The notes: a model not told the origin generated them from the letters alone. DNA of 33,443 bases from Halanaerobium salsuginis (GCF_900114545.1 NZ_FOTI01000032.1:1-33443); one strand, 5' to 3'; numbered from the stretch's first letter, positions 21,742 to 29,601 are shown. Numbers and translations: made by a program.

Positions 21742-23064
21742 TTAACCGACCATTACTTTTTCTGCTGGATAATGATATTTTCCTTTTCTTACTCTTTCGC
21801 CAAAGGCAAGTGCCAGGGTTAGTGGACCAACTCTACCAGCAAACATAGTAATTGTAATTAAAACTCTGCTGATATCAGATAGCTGACCGGTAATTCCTGT
21901 TGAAAGTCCCACTGTACCGAAGGCGGATACTGTCTCAAACAAAACATCTATAAATTGAAAGTCTTCGATCACTAATAAAAGCGTAGTTACTAAGACAACA
22001 AGGCCGGCAGCCAGCATTGTAATAGTAAAAGCCTCATAGACAATCTTTTTTTCAAAGCGGCGGTTATATACTTCCATATCTTCTTTACCTGTTATCATGT
22101 TTTTTAAGGTAACAAGCATCACTCCAAAAGTAGTTGTCTTAATACCTCCACCGGTCGAGCCGGGTGAAGCACCAATAAACATTAAGATAATGATAATAAA
22201 GAGTGAAGACTGTTTTAAAGCTCCGGTTGCAACTGTATTAAAACCTGCTGTTCTTGGTGTTACAGATAAAAACATTGCCCCCAGTGTTTTATCGAGAAGT
22301 GGTAAACCAGCAAGAGTATTATCATACTCTAAAACAAAAAATACTATAAAACCAAAAATTAAAAGAGCTAATGTTATGACGAGAACTATTTTAGTCTGCA
22401 GAGTTGATTTTTTAAACCTGACTCTATTATAAGCTTCGACCATAACTCCAAAACCTATACCACCGAGAATAATTAAGGCCATAATCACAAAGTTAATTGT
22501 TATGTCACCAGTAAAGTTTTCCAGGCTATTTCCAAAAAGATCAAAACCAGCATTATTAAAGGCAGATACAGCGTGGAAAATAGCCAGATAAATTGCCCTC
22601 CCTGCAGGATAATCCTCAACCAGACGGAAAAATAAGATAACTGCAGCAGTTCCCTCAATTGCAAAGGTAAAGCCAAGCAGATACTGAACCAGTCTCACCA
22701 TACCTGAAATCTGATACTGATTTAAATCTTCCTGAATAATTAATCTTTCTTTTAAACTAATCTTTTTCCCAATTATAAAGGCAAATAAGGTAGACATTGA
22801 CATGATACCTAATCCACCAATTTGGATCAAAAGCATAATAACTGTTGAACCAAAATGAGTAAAGGCTTCTTTAGTATTAACAACAATTAAACCTGTCACA
22901 CAGGTGGCAGATGTGGCTGTAAATACTGCATCTACTGCATTTAAGCCCTGCCCATCTGTTGTCGCTATCGGCAGCATTAAAAGTATTGAACCCAGCATGA
23001 TAATAATAAAATAACCAAAAACTAAGTACTGTGCTGGGGTTAAATTTTTCTTGCTGATCTTCAT
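21742..23064 (-). CDS. ktrB: KtrB-type K+ transporter channel subunit
   Basis: This 440-residue membrane protein has four selectivity-filter segments: ATCVTGLIV, FNNAGFDLF, PRTAGFNTV and FGTVGLSTG. The conserved region GASPGSTGGGIKTTTFG supplies the intramembrane gate loop of Ktr/Trk proteins. The length fits KtrB. The ATG at 23064 is chosen since AGGAG lies 8 bases upstream; the TTG at 23082 overlaps the SD. It is the first gene of the riboswitch-controlled operon, followed by ktrA, so KtrAB would be the first-translated K+ system and TrkAH the last. Confidence 0.92.
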   Translation of the reverse strand: MKISKKNLTPAQYLVFGYFIIIMLGSILLMLPIATTDGQGLNAVDAVFTATSATCVTGLIVVNTKEAFTHFGSTVIMLLIQIGGLGIMSMSTLFAFIIGKKISLKERLIIQEDLNQYQISGMVRLVQYLLGFTFAIEGTAAVILFFRLVEDYPAGRAIYLAIFHAVSAFNNAGFDLFGNSLENFTGDITINFVIMALIILGGIGFGVMVEAYNRVRFKKSTLQTKIVLVITLALLIFGFIVFFVLEYDNTLAGLPLLDKTLGAMFLSVTPRTAGFNTVATGALKQSSLFIIIILMFIGASPGSTGGGIKTTTFGVMLVTLKNMITGKEDMEVYNRRFEKKIVYEAFTITMLAAGLVVLVTTLLLVIEDFQFIDVLFETVSAFGTVGLSTGITGQLSDISRVLITITMFAGRVGPLTLALAFGERVRKGKYHYPAEKVMVG

Positions 23065-23123
23065 TCTCCCTACTCCTCTCAAAACAAATCTATGTATTTA
23101 TTAAATAAATCAAAACTCTATAA

Positions 23124-23155
23124 AATCAAAAAAACACTACAGATAGACTGTAGTG
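23124..23155 (-). terminator. Riboswitch expression platform: intrinsic terminator
   Basis: On the minus strand CACTACAG/CTGTAGTG (23135-23155, 8-bp perfect stem, 5-base loop) is followed by TTTTTTTGATTTT. It lies between the riboswitch and ktrB, so it is the off-switch. Confidence 0.85.
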
Positions 23156-23170
23156 CCAATAGATAAATTT

Positions 23171-23330
23171 CACCATAATATAGAATATAATGGTGGCATC
23201 ACGTCTGTCCCTTATTTAAAGTCTACGGAGTTAGCTGTCGGGCTAGAAGTAAAGGTCTTCTTCTAATATAGATTCGCCCCAAAAATTGGGTCCCCCGCTC
23301 TCAGATGAGATTAGACAACAGAATTATTTT
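23171..23330 (-). ncRNA. ydaO-yuaA: Cyclic di-AMP riboswitch (ydaO/yuaA type)
   Basis: Read on the minus strand, the leader has the conserved ydaO blocks in order: ATTCTGTTGTC near the 5' side, GCGGGGGACCCAATTTTTGG, then GGCGAATCTAT, and GCCCGACAGCTAACTCCGTAG. These are the pieces that build the two c-di-AMP pockets. A further hairpin CACCATTATAT/ATATTATGGTG (23171-23195) and the terminator at 23124-23155 follow. The family turns genes off when c-di-AMP is high, that is, when K+ is abundant; that fits K+ uptake genes downstream. Exact edges are approximate. Confidence 0.88.
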
Positions 23331-23339
23331 CTTTCCTAT

Positions 23340-23368
23340 ATTAAAACACATTATAAATATTTTGTCAA
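23340..23368 (-). promoter_or_regulatory. Promoter of the K+ operon
   Basis: On the minus strand there is TTGACA (23363-23368), a 17-bp spacer and TTTAAT (23340-23345). This puts the transcript start a few bases before the riboswitch. Confidence 0.75.
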
Positions 23369-23401
23369 ATAAGTGATAAAAATAATTTCTTCCGAAGTAA
23401 C

Positions 23402-23496
23402 AAAAACCCCCAGAAAACTCCATCAATAACTGAACAAAATGAAGTTTCTCTGAGGGTAAATAATCTCCAATTGAGATGCTAATTTTATTCGATTTT
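23402..23496 (-). terminator. Orphan terminator hairpin B, duplicate of the operon terminator
   Basis: CCCTCAGAGAAACTTCAT and ATGGAGTTTTCTGGGGG (23407-23456) form a long stem followed on the minus strand by TTTTTG. The segment is similar over about 85 bp to hairpin A at 15349-15432. No gene precedes it on this strand, so its terminator role has no obvious client other than insulating the K+ operon from the right. Confidence 0.65.
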
Positions 23497-23515
23497 CCAC
23501 CGTGATTTCACCGCA
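23497..23515 (+). repeat. End motif 1 (right copy), candidate integrase arm site
   Basis: Identical to 549-567 (19 bp, same orientation). A degenerate further copy, CCACCGTTAAATACCGCA, follows at 23527-23544. Confidence 0.55.
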
Positions 23516-23594
23516 GTGAGCCTCAGCCACCGTTAAATACCGCAGTAAAATATACAGTATTTTACAACTATATGGGATATTTCCAACACTAGAT

Positions 23595-23616
23595 TGCTGT
23601 TATGACAGGGATTATA
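23595..23616 (+). repeat. End motif 2 (right, imperfect copy)
   Basis: TGCTGTTATGACAGGGATTA resembles TGCTATAACAGCGATTATA at the left end (491-509). Confidence 0.35.
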
Positions 23617-23652
23617 AGAAAAGATACTAATATACGGAACTTCGACAAAACT

Positions 23653-23701
23653 CTCCGAAGCCTTGAGCGTAGGTTCGACTCCTACCGGGGGCACCATTTA
23701 T
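23653..23701 (+). repeat. attR core (tRNA-Arg 3' fragment)
   Basis: This perfect 49-bp copy of the tRNA-Arg 3' half runs from the anticodon loop to just past the CCA. The preceding bases do not form a tRNA 5' half. It marks the right end of the island and is the displaced original tRNA end. Confidence 0.88.
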
Positions 23702-23896
23702 TTACATATAAACTTTACTTTATATTAACTGAATATTCTTTAATCTTCAATTTTGCTGCTTAATTTATTAATCCTAGCTTAGTTAATGTTTGAAAAGCTA
23801 AATTTTATAATATATAATTTACCTAAAATCAAAGTTAGCTCTTAAATTCAAAGCATCATTTTTCTTTATATAATATATAGTTCATTTCTATTAGAG

Positions 23897-24040
23897 GTGA
23901 TCAAAATAAACAAGCAGAGAAAGCAGGCTGGTTTTAAAAATGAAAGGTTAATTGTAATCCCCCCCAAAAAAATAAGAAAGTTTTTATCACATCCCTTATT
24001 AACCTACTTTAGAAAGGATTTGTTCTTGATTGGTTTTTGA
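23897..24040 (+). pseudogene. Fragment of an AraC-family regulator gene
   Basis: A 47-codon frame (from GTG 23897, ending at TGA 24040) reads ... GFKNERLIVIPPKKIRKFL ... HPLLTYFRKDLFLIGF. It recalls the N-terminus of AraC regulators (LIVLPP ... HPL ... LYLTDIGFFP) but stops where the domain should continue, and the HTH part is absent. The natural start may have been the ATA 9 bases downstream, which has GAGGTG before it. It lies just outside attR and next to an iron ABC operon that such regulators often control. Confidence 0.45.
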
Positions 24041-24117
24041 TAATATTATTCATAGTTCACAAGTTTTTTCAAATATAAAAAATGTACTATATTGTTAATT
24101 ATTTTAATAATACTAAT

Positions 24118-24171
24118 AAAAAAATTCTCAGTTAGCAAAAGGATAGCTTATCCTATTTCTTAACTGAGAAT
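24118..24171 (-). terminator. Terminator of the iron ABC operon
   Basis: ATTCTCAGTTA (24124-24134) pairs with TAACTGAGAAT (24161-24171), with an inner AGGATA/TATCCT stem. On the minus strand it is followed by TTTTTTTATT. Confidence 0.8.
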
Positions 24172-24199
24172 TAAAATAAAATATATTTTATTTTTTTAC

Positions 24200-25207
24200 T
24201 TAGTTAACTGTAATTAAATAAATGAAATAAGGTGCCCCAATAATTGCAACCATTATCCCAGCTGCAATTCCCTGAGGAGCAAAAATATTTTTACCAATTG
24301 TATCAGCTAGTAAAAGTAACCAGCCTCCAGTTAAGATAGCTACTGGTAAATATAATTGATTTCTTTTACCAATTAAAGACTTAGCTATATGAGGAGCCAT
24401 TAAACCAATAAAGGCTATGCCTCCTGTAATTGAAACAGCTGATGCAGCTAAAGCAACTGCAATAATTAATAAATTAATCTGTTCTTTTTTGATATTCATT
24501 CCTAAACCTACAGCTACTTCATTACCAAGTGCTAAAATATTTAAGCTATTAGATTTATATAATACCAAAGGCAGTAAAACTAAAATCCAGGGTAATATTG
24601 CCAGAACAAAACTCCAATCAGTACCCCAAATATCACCAGCTAACCAGCGTGAAATAAATTCAACTTTTGTTTTATCTGCTGATGAAATTAAGACTATCAT
24701 TGCACCTGATAATGCAGTAGAAAACCCGACTCCAATTAAAATTAACTTAATTGCCTGAAAACCATTATTTTTATTATAAGAAAAAAGATATATTAAAATT
24801 GCAGTAACTAAAGCACCAGTAAAAGCTGCTAAAGGAAGAAAATAAATGAATTTACCTGCCTGAACTGGAAAATAAAGAAAAAATAATGCAACTGCAAAAC
24901 CAGCTCCAGAATTAATCCCAATTATTCCTGGATCAGCTAAATCATTTCTGGTTAAAGACTGTAAAATAGATCCAGCAGCAGCCAGAGCCATTCCAGCTAA
25001 CAAAGTAATTATAATTCTGGGCAATCGAATAGAAAATATAACAAAATTTTCTTTAAAAGTTCCCTGTCCAAATAAAATTGGAATTATTCTCTTAATTGAT
25101 AAAGTAGAATTAGCAATTATTAAATTGAGAAGGCTAGTTATTAAAATAGTTAAAAATAAAGTCAAAATTATTAAGCGCTGTTTTTTGATAATTGCTGGAT
25201 CAATCAT
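24200..25207 (-). CDS. Iron-siderophore ABC transporter permease (second)
   Basis: This 335-residue FecCD-family membrane protein has about nine or ten TM segments. It contains the family signatures RLPRIIITLLAGMALAAAGS and GIAFIGLMAPHIAKSLIGKR; the latter is the cytoplasmic loop contacting the ATPase. NDLADPGIIGINSGAGF is also diagnostic. Its start overlaps the stop of the other permease by one base, so the two form a heterodimer. It is the last gene of the operon, with a strong terminator at 24118-24171. Confidence 0.9.
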   Translation of the reverse strand: MIDPAIIKKQRLIILTLFLTILITSLLNLIIANSTLSIKRIIPILFGQGTFKENFVIFSIRLPRIIITLLAGMALAAAGSILQSLTRNDLADPGIIGINSGAGFAVALFFLYFPVQAGKFIYFLPLAAFTGALVTAILIYLFSYNKNNGFQAIKLILIGVGFSTALSGAMIVLISSADKTKVEFISRWLAGDIWGTDWSFVLAILPWILVLLPLVLYKSNSLNILALGNEVAVGLGMNIKKEQINLLIIAVALAASAVSITGGIAFIGLMAPHIAKSLIGKRNQLYLPVAILTGGWLLLLADTIGKNIFAPQGIAAGIMVAIIGAPYFIYLITVN

Positions 25208-26211
25208 TAAAAGTATCTTCTCCTTCTATTCACAATAATTAAAAAAAACGGCAGACCAAGTAAAGCAATAATTGCTACAACGGGAGTTTCATAAGGAGCA
25301 TTTAATGTTCTGCTCAAAAGATCAGCTAACAGCATAAAAATAGAGCCAGTAAGAGCTGAAAGCGGCATTACAAATCGATAGTCTCTCCCAGCAAAAGTTC
25401 TAACTAGGTGTGGAATCATCAAACCAAGAAAAACTATATTCCCAACTACTGCAACTGCCGCTCCAGTTAAAATTATAATAATTAAAAATAGCATAATTTT
25501 AGTTCGAAAAACTTTCTGGCCCAGCCCAATTGCTATTTCTTCTTTTAAACTTAAGATTGTCAGCTGTCTTGCTAATAAAAAAGCGCCAGCAAGTCCAAAA
25601 ATTATAATAGGAATAATAAGTTTAAGCTGTGACCAGCCAACACCAACTAGTCCACCAGCTGTCCACATTGTAACATTTTTAGAAATTTTAAAATAAATAC
25701 TTATAGCTCTGGTAACTGCATAAAGAAAAGTAGAAACAGCTGAACCTGCCAGTACTATCTTTAAAGGAGAAAACCCTTTTTGATTAAAAGCTGCAATTCC
25801 AAAAACGAGTCCTGCTCCTATTGCAGCACCAATAAAACTGGCCAAAATAGTTCCCAGATAATCTATAGCTGGAAAAATAGCTAAAGTAATAGCTAAAAAA
25901 AGATTAGCTCCAGCTGTTAAACCAAATAAACCTGGATCAGCCAGTGGATTTCTGGTCATTCCCTGCATAATTGCTCCAGCAGCAGCCAGAGCAGCTCCTA
26001 CAAAAATTGCTGCTATAGCTCGCGGTATTCTGATCTCCTGTAGTATTATAATTTCCTCTATATTACCAGAGAAGCTTAAGGCCTGCCAGGTTTGTTTAAA
26101 ACTAACTTCTGCTGCTCCAAAACGAACTGCCAGAAAAAATGAAATTAGCAAAAACAGTAAAGCAATTATTAAAAGATATGAAAATGAAATTCTTTTATTG
26201 TTTTTTTGCAT
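25207..26211 (-). CDS. Iron-siderophore ABC transporter permease (first)
   Basis: This is a 334-residue FecCD-family permease. It carries EIRIPRAIAAIFVGAALAAA, NPLADPGLFGLTAGANLF and NIVFLGLMIPHLVRTFAGRD, the standard B12/siderophore permease motifs. The ATG at 26211 follows GAGGG; an in-frame ATG at 26223 lacks an SD. It is separated from the binding-protein gene by about 100 AT-rich bases containing the palindrome ATTATTAATTAATAAT (26222-26237). Confidence 0.9.
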   Translation of the reverse strand: MQKNNKRISFSYLLIIALLFLLISFFLAVRFGAAEVSFKQTWQALSFSGNIEEIIILQEIRIPRAIAAIFVGAALAAAGAIMQGMTRNPLADPGLFGLTAGANLFLAITLAIFPAIDYLGTILASFIGAAIGAGLVFGIAAFNQKGFSPLKIVLAGSAVSTFLYAVTRAISIYFKISKNVTMWTAGGLVGVGWSQLKLIIPIIIFGLAGAFLLARQLTILSLKEEIAIGLGQKVFRTKIMLFLIIIILTGAAVAVVGNIVFLGLMIPHLVRTFAGRDYRFVMPLSALTGSIFMLLADLLSRTLNAPYETPVVAIIALLGLPFFLIIVNRRRRYF

Positions 26212-26309
26212 AAAAACCCTCATTATTAATTAATAATATTTTAATTATCTAGTCTGCTAAACCAAGTTTAAGCTGTAAAATAAATAATTATTTATAAAAA
26301 ATGATAAAA

Positions 26310-27191
26310 CTAATTACTTAAAAAATTATTTTTTATAAATTGAAGCTGATATTCTAAAGTTATTGGATCATTAAAATAAAACTTATCAGCTGGTGCGGTA
26401 AAAACTTTTTCCTGTTTAACAGCCGGTATATTTTGATAAGTTGCTGTTTTCTGAAAAGCTATCTCACTACCTGATGTTTGAGAAATAATTAAATAGTCAC
26501 CAACTATTTCTGGCAGCACTTCAAAAGAAAGCGTCTGATAACCATTTTCCGAAACTAATTCTTTTACTGACTGAGGCATTTTTAAATTCATTTCTTGATA
26601 TAAGATTTCTGTACCACGACCCCAATTTTTACCAAACACATAGAGTTCTTTAGCAGAAGTTTCGATAACTGTTACTGTAGCATCTGAGCCTATTTTGTCT
26701 TTAATTGCTTTCCCAATTTTTTTAGTTCTCGCTTTAAAATCTGCTATCCACTCTTTAGCCGTTTTTTCTTTGTTAAGTAGTTTAGCAATTTCAAGATGCT
26801 GCTCCAAATAACCTAGTCTGCCATATGTAAAGGTAACTGTAGGAGCAATTTTTTTTAAACGATTAATATTTTTCAGATTAGAAAGACCAATAATCAAATC
26901 AGGATTTAAAGCTAGTATTTGCTCAAGATTATGATCACTTACTGTACTAACTCCTGCTAAATCATAATTAGAGTTATTTTTAGCCCAGCTATCAGCTCCA
27001 ACTATATTAACTCCCAGAGCAAGCACATTACCAGCAAAAGTAGAAAGCACAACAACTCTTTGAGGATTGCTAGGTACTTTAACCGGTCCATTTTCTGACT
27101 GATAAATTCTAACTCCTGAATCCGCTAAAACAGTAATTGAATTAAAAATTAGAAACAGCGTTAGTATAGTCACTATACTTTTCTTTTTCAT
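26310..27191 (-). CDS. Siderophore-type substrate-binding protein
   Basis: This 293-residue FhuD/FepB-like protein captures the ferric ligand for the ABC transporter. A signal peptide (1-23, KKKSIVTILTLFLIFNSITVLA) is cut near LADSG, and no Cys is available for lipid attachment. The body has QRVVVLSTFAGNVLALGVN, EQILALNPDLIIGLS and the end ... NDPITLEYQLQFI, typical of the periplasmic binding protein family. A soluble, lipid-free binding protein suits a cell with an outer membrane. It overlaps the ATPase gene by 50 bases with GGAG before ATG. Confidence 0.9.
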   Translation of the reverse strand: MKKKSIVTILTLFLIFNSITVLADSGVRIYQSENGPVKVPSNPQRVVVLSTFAGNVLALGVNIVGADSWAKNNSNYDLAGVSTVSDHNLEQILALNPDLIIGLSNLKNINRLKKIAPTVTFTYGRLGYLEQHLEIAKLLNKEKTAKEWIADFKARTKKIGKAIKDKIGSDATVTVIETSAKELYVFGKNWGRGTEILYQEMNLKMPQSVKELVSENGYQTLSFEVLPEIVGDYLIISQTSGSEIAFQKTATYQNIPAVKQEKVFTAPADKFYFNDPITLEYQLQFIKNNFLSN

Positions 27192-27984
27192 TTTTATCAG
27201 CTCCTTCGGCTATGTTATAACTAATACACATTGGTTTACCTGTCAGAGGATCTTGCCCAATAATGGCTTCTATATTAAAAATTTCTTTCAAAACTTCAGC
27301 AGAAATCACTGCTTCAGGTTTGCCAGCTTTAATTACTTTACCAGATTTCATAGCAATTATATAATCAGCAAACCGGGCAGCTTGGTTTAAATCATGTAAA
27401 ACCATCACAATAGTTCTGGCCTGCTTTTTATTTAAATTATCAAGTAACTTTAAAACTTCCAATTGATGAGCTAAATCTAAGTAAGTAGTTGGTTCATCAA
27501 GAAATATAGTTTCTGTTTCTTGAGCAAGAGCCATTGCAATCCAGACTCGCTGACGCTGACCACCTGAAAGAGAATCAATTAATCGATATTTAAACACATC
27601 AGTCCCAGTAACTTTGAGAGCCCAATTAATTACTTGATAATCATGTTCAGACAATCTACCTAAACTGCTCTGATAAGGAAAGCGGCCATAAGATACTAGT
27701 TCTCCAACAGTCAGCCCGTCTGCAATTTCCTGACTTTGTGGCAAAATAGATAATTTTTTAGCTAATTCTTTAGTATCAAAATTAGATATATCATTCCCAT
27801 TTAAAATTATTTTTCCTGATTGATAGGGAATTATTCTACTAATAGTTTTTAACATTGTGGATTTCCCACTCCCATTAGCTCCAATAATAATAGTAGTTTT
27901 ATGTTCAGGAATATCTATATTTAAATCTTTAACTACCAGATTGTCACCATAAGCTATATTTAAATCTTTAGTAGTTAAAATCAT
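27142..27984 (-). CDS. Iron-siderophore ABC transporter ATPase
   Basis: This 280-residue FecE/FhuC-type ATPase has Walker A GANGSGKST (about 33-41), the Q-loop in LSILPQSQE, signature LSGGQRQRV (about 137-145), Walker B ETIFLDEPTT and switch His in VMVLHDLNQA. AGGAGG is upstream of the start. It is the first gene of the operon and is controlled by the promoter at 28081-28109 and the Fur-like box at 28011-28029. The C-terminal 17 residues overlap the binding-protein gene in another frame. Confidence 0.93.
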   Translation of the reverse strand: MILTTKDLNIAYGDNLVVKDLNIDIPEHKTTIIIGANGSGKSTMLKTISRIIPYQSGKIILNGNDISNFDTKELAKKLSILPQSQEIADGLTVGELVSYGRFPYQSSLGRLSEHDYQVINWALKVTGTDVFKYRLIDSLSGGQRQRVWIAMALAQETETIFLDEPTTYLDLAHQLEVLKLLDNLNKKQARTIVMVLHDLNQAARFADYIIAMKSGKVIKAGKPEAVISAEVLKEIFNIEAIIGQDPLTGKPMCISYNIAEGADKNEKEKYSDYTNAVSNF

Positions 27985-28010
27985 TAGTATACCTCCTTAT
28001 AGGTTAAGAT

Positions 28011-28029
28011 GAAAACGAGATTCATTATC
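28011..28029 (-). promoter_or_regulatory. Fur-box-like operator
   Basis: On the minus strand GATAATGAATCTCGTTTTC matches 14 of 19 positions of the Fur consensus GATAATGATAATCATTATC. It lies in the leader of the iron ABC operon, about 50 bases after the predicted transcription start. Confidence 0.7.
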
Positions 28030-28080
28030 AATTAATTGACAAAAAAATAAGCTGCTCTTTTAAAAATGGCAACTTACTTT

Positions 28081-28109
28081 AGTATAAATTAATTAGACAA
28101 TATTTTCAA
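28081..28109 (-). promoter_or_regulatory. Promoter of the iron ABC operon
   Basis: On the minus strand there is TTGAAA (28104-28109), a 17-bp spacer and TATACT (28081-28086). Confidence 0.75.
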
Positions 28110-28232
28110 GCACAATAAACTCTGCTAATTATAAATATGAGTAAATTACTGCTATTTATTCATTTATTCTCTTACATAAGCAGAAATCTAAACTATTAAT
28201 AAAAATAAACCAGCTTTATTGTTAAGTTTTAT

Positions 28233-28763
28233 TTATTTTAAAAATTTATACATTACATAAGCATCAACAAAACCAGCTTCAGGATGATTGAATGCTTCTG
28301 GTAAACGTCCCACAATTTTATAGCCTAACTTTAGCCAGAGTCTTACTGCTGATAAATTTGTTGAAGCAACAAAGTTAAATTGCATAGCCCGATAGCCATG
28401 TTCTAAAGCTCTTTTTTGTGAATCCTGACATAGAAAACTGCCAATTCCTTGTCCACGAAAATTAGGTGCAACCATATAACCGCAATTACAAACATGATTT
28501 CCCTGACCACTATGATTGGTTTTGATATAATAAGTAGCTATAACTTCTCCCTTTCTTTCTGCCAAATAAGTATATTCAGGTTTTTCTAACCAGGCATGGA
28601 AAGCTGCTTTCTTAGTCATATCGGCTGGATATTCATAAGTAGTACCTTTTCTAATTACAGACTGCAAAATTGGCCATAATTTTTCAAAATCAGCTGCTTT
28701 AGCTAATCTAATTTTTAAATTTTGTACTGCAGTTAAATCGCCTTGCTTGATCATTGCTATCAT
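28233..28763 (-). CDS. GNAT family N-acetyltransferase
   Basis: This 176-residue acetyltransferase has the acetyl-CoA loop VAPNFRGQGIGSFLCQDS (Q/RxxGxG/A), then FNFVASTNLSAVRLWLKLGYKIVGRLP, the usual motif B. The substrate is unknown. The first strand follows an odd N-terminus (MIAMIKQGDLTAVQN). The start may be the ATG 9 bases downstream (28754), as GGAG lies too close to the first one. It is monocistronic between the iron operon and thyA. Confidence 0.85.
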   Translation of the reverse strand: MIAMIKQGDLTAVQNLKIRLAKAADFEKLWPILQSVIRKGTTYEYPADMTKKAAFHAWLEKPEYTYLAERKGEVIATYYIKTNHSGQGNHVCNCGYMVAPNFRGQGIGSFLCQDSQKRALEHGYRAMQFNFVASTNLSAVRLWLKLGYKIVGRLPEAFNHPEAGFVDAYVMYKFLK

Positions 28764-28806
28764 TTCTCCTTTTAATTTAAACTATTACATTTATAATTAT
28801 GCTAAC

Positions 28807-29601
28807 TTAGACTGATACTTTTCCTTTAATGACAGGATGAGGATCATAACCAAGCAATTTAATATCCTGATAATTAAATTTAAAAATATCTTTAATTTCA
28901 GGATTGAGTTTAACTTCAGGCAGTGGTCTCGTTTCTCTTGCTAGCTGTTTTTTTACTTGTTCAAAGTGATTATGATAAATATGAACATCACCACCAGTCC
29001 AGATAAAATCACCAACTTCAAGATCTGTTATCTGAGCTATTAAATGAGTTAAAAGACTGTAGCTTGCAATATTAAAAGGAACTCCTAAAAAGGTATCACA
29101 TGATCGTTGATATAATTGACAGGACAACTTACCATCTGCCACATAGAATTGAAAAAGCAAGTGACAGGGCGGAAGAGCCATCTCAGATAATTCTCCGACA
29201 TTCCAGGCATTTACAATTAATCTTCTCGAATAAGGATTATCTTTAATCTGTTCAATTAAATTGGCAATTTGATCAACCGTATCACCATTTTGCTTACCCC
29301 AGCTGCGCCACTGGTGTCCATAAACTTTACCTAAATTACCATTTTGATCAGCCCACTCATCCCAAATATGTACATTATTATCATTTAAATATTTAATATT
29401 CGTATCACCCTTTAAAAACCAGAGCAGTTCGTAGACAATTCCTTTCCAGTAAACTTTTTTAGTTGTCAGCAAAGGGAATCCTTCCTGTAAATTAAAACGA
29501 AGTTGATATCCAAAAACGCTTCTGGTTCCTGTCCCTGTACGATCAGAGCGATCTATTCCATTATCTAAAATATGTTGACACATCTTAAGGTATTGTTTCA
29601 T
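28807..29601 (-). CDS. thyA: Thymidylate synthase
   Basis: This 264-residue ThyA converts dUMP to dTMP with methylene-tetrahydrofolate. The nucleophile lies in [11 protein letters not shown], the dUMP-binding arginines in [10 protein letters not shown] and [20 protein letters not shown], and the Asn/His pair in HIYHNHFEQ. It is full length. It overlaps folA by 4 bases (ATGA), so the pair is coupled and the dihydrofolate made by ThyA is recycled by FolA. Confidence 0.97.
   Translation of the reverse strand: MKQYLKMCQHILDNGIDRSDRTGTGTRSVFGYQLRFNLQEGFPLLTTKKVYWKGIVYELLWFLKGDTNIKYLNDNNVHIWDEWADQNGNLGKVYGHQWRSWGKQNGDTVDQIANLIEQIKDNPYSRRLIVNAWNVGELSEMALPPCHLLFQFYVADGKLSCQLYQRSCDTFLGVPFNIASYSLLTHLIAQITDLEVGDFIWTGGDVHIYHNHFEQVKKQLARETRPLPEVKLNPEIKDIFKFNYQDIKLLGYDPHPVIKGKVSV

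Larger units (their letters stand above)
436..23701. mobile_element. tRNA-Arg-integrated genomic island (about 23.2 kb)
   Basis: A 49-bp perfect direct repeat begins in the anticodon loop of the tRNA-Arg gene (436-484) and recurs at 23653-23701, where the 5' half of the tRNA is missing. This is the normal footprint of a tyrosine-recombinase element inserted in a tRNA 3' half. The integrase gene is adjacent to the intact tRNA. The island carries integrase, repressor, excisionase-like, HUH initiator, RecT, defence genes and the K+ operon. There are no capsid, portal, terminase or conjugation genes, so it resembles an integrated plasmid or satellite element rather than a complete prophage or ICE. 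Whether it still excises cannot be seen here. Confidence 0.85.

Noticed and set aside
436-23701. Complete prophage or ICE
   Set aside because: No capsid, portal, terminase, tail, type IV secretion or FtsK-like genes; only control, replication, recombination and cargo genes are seen.
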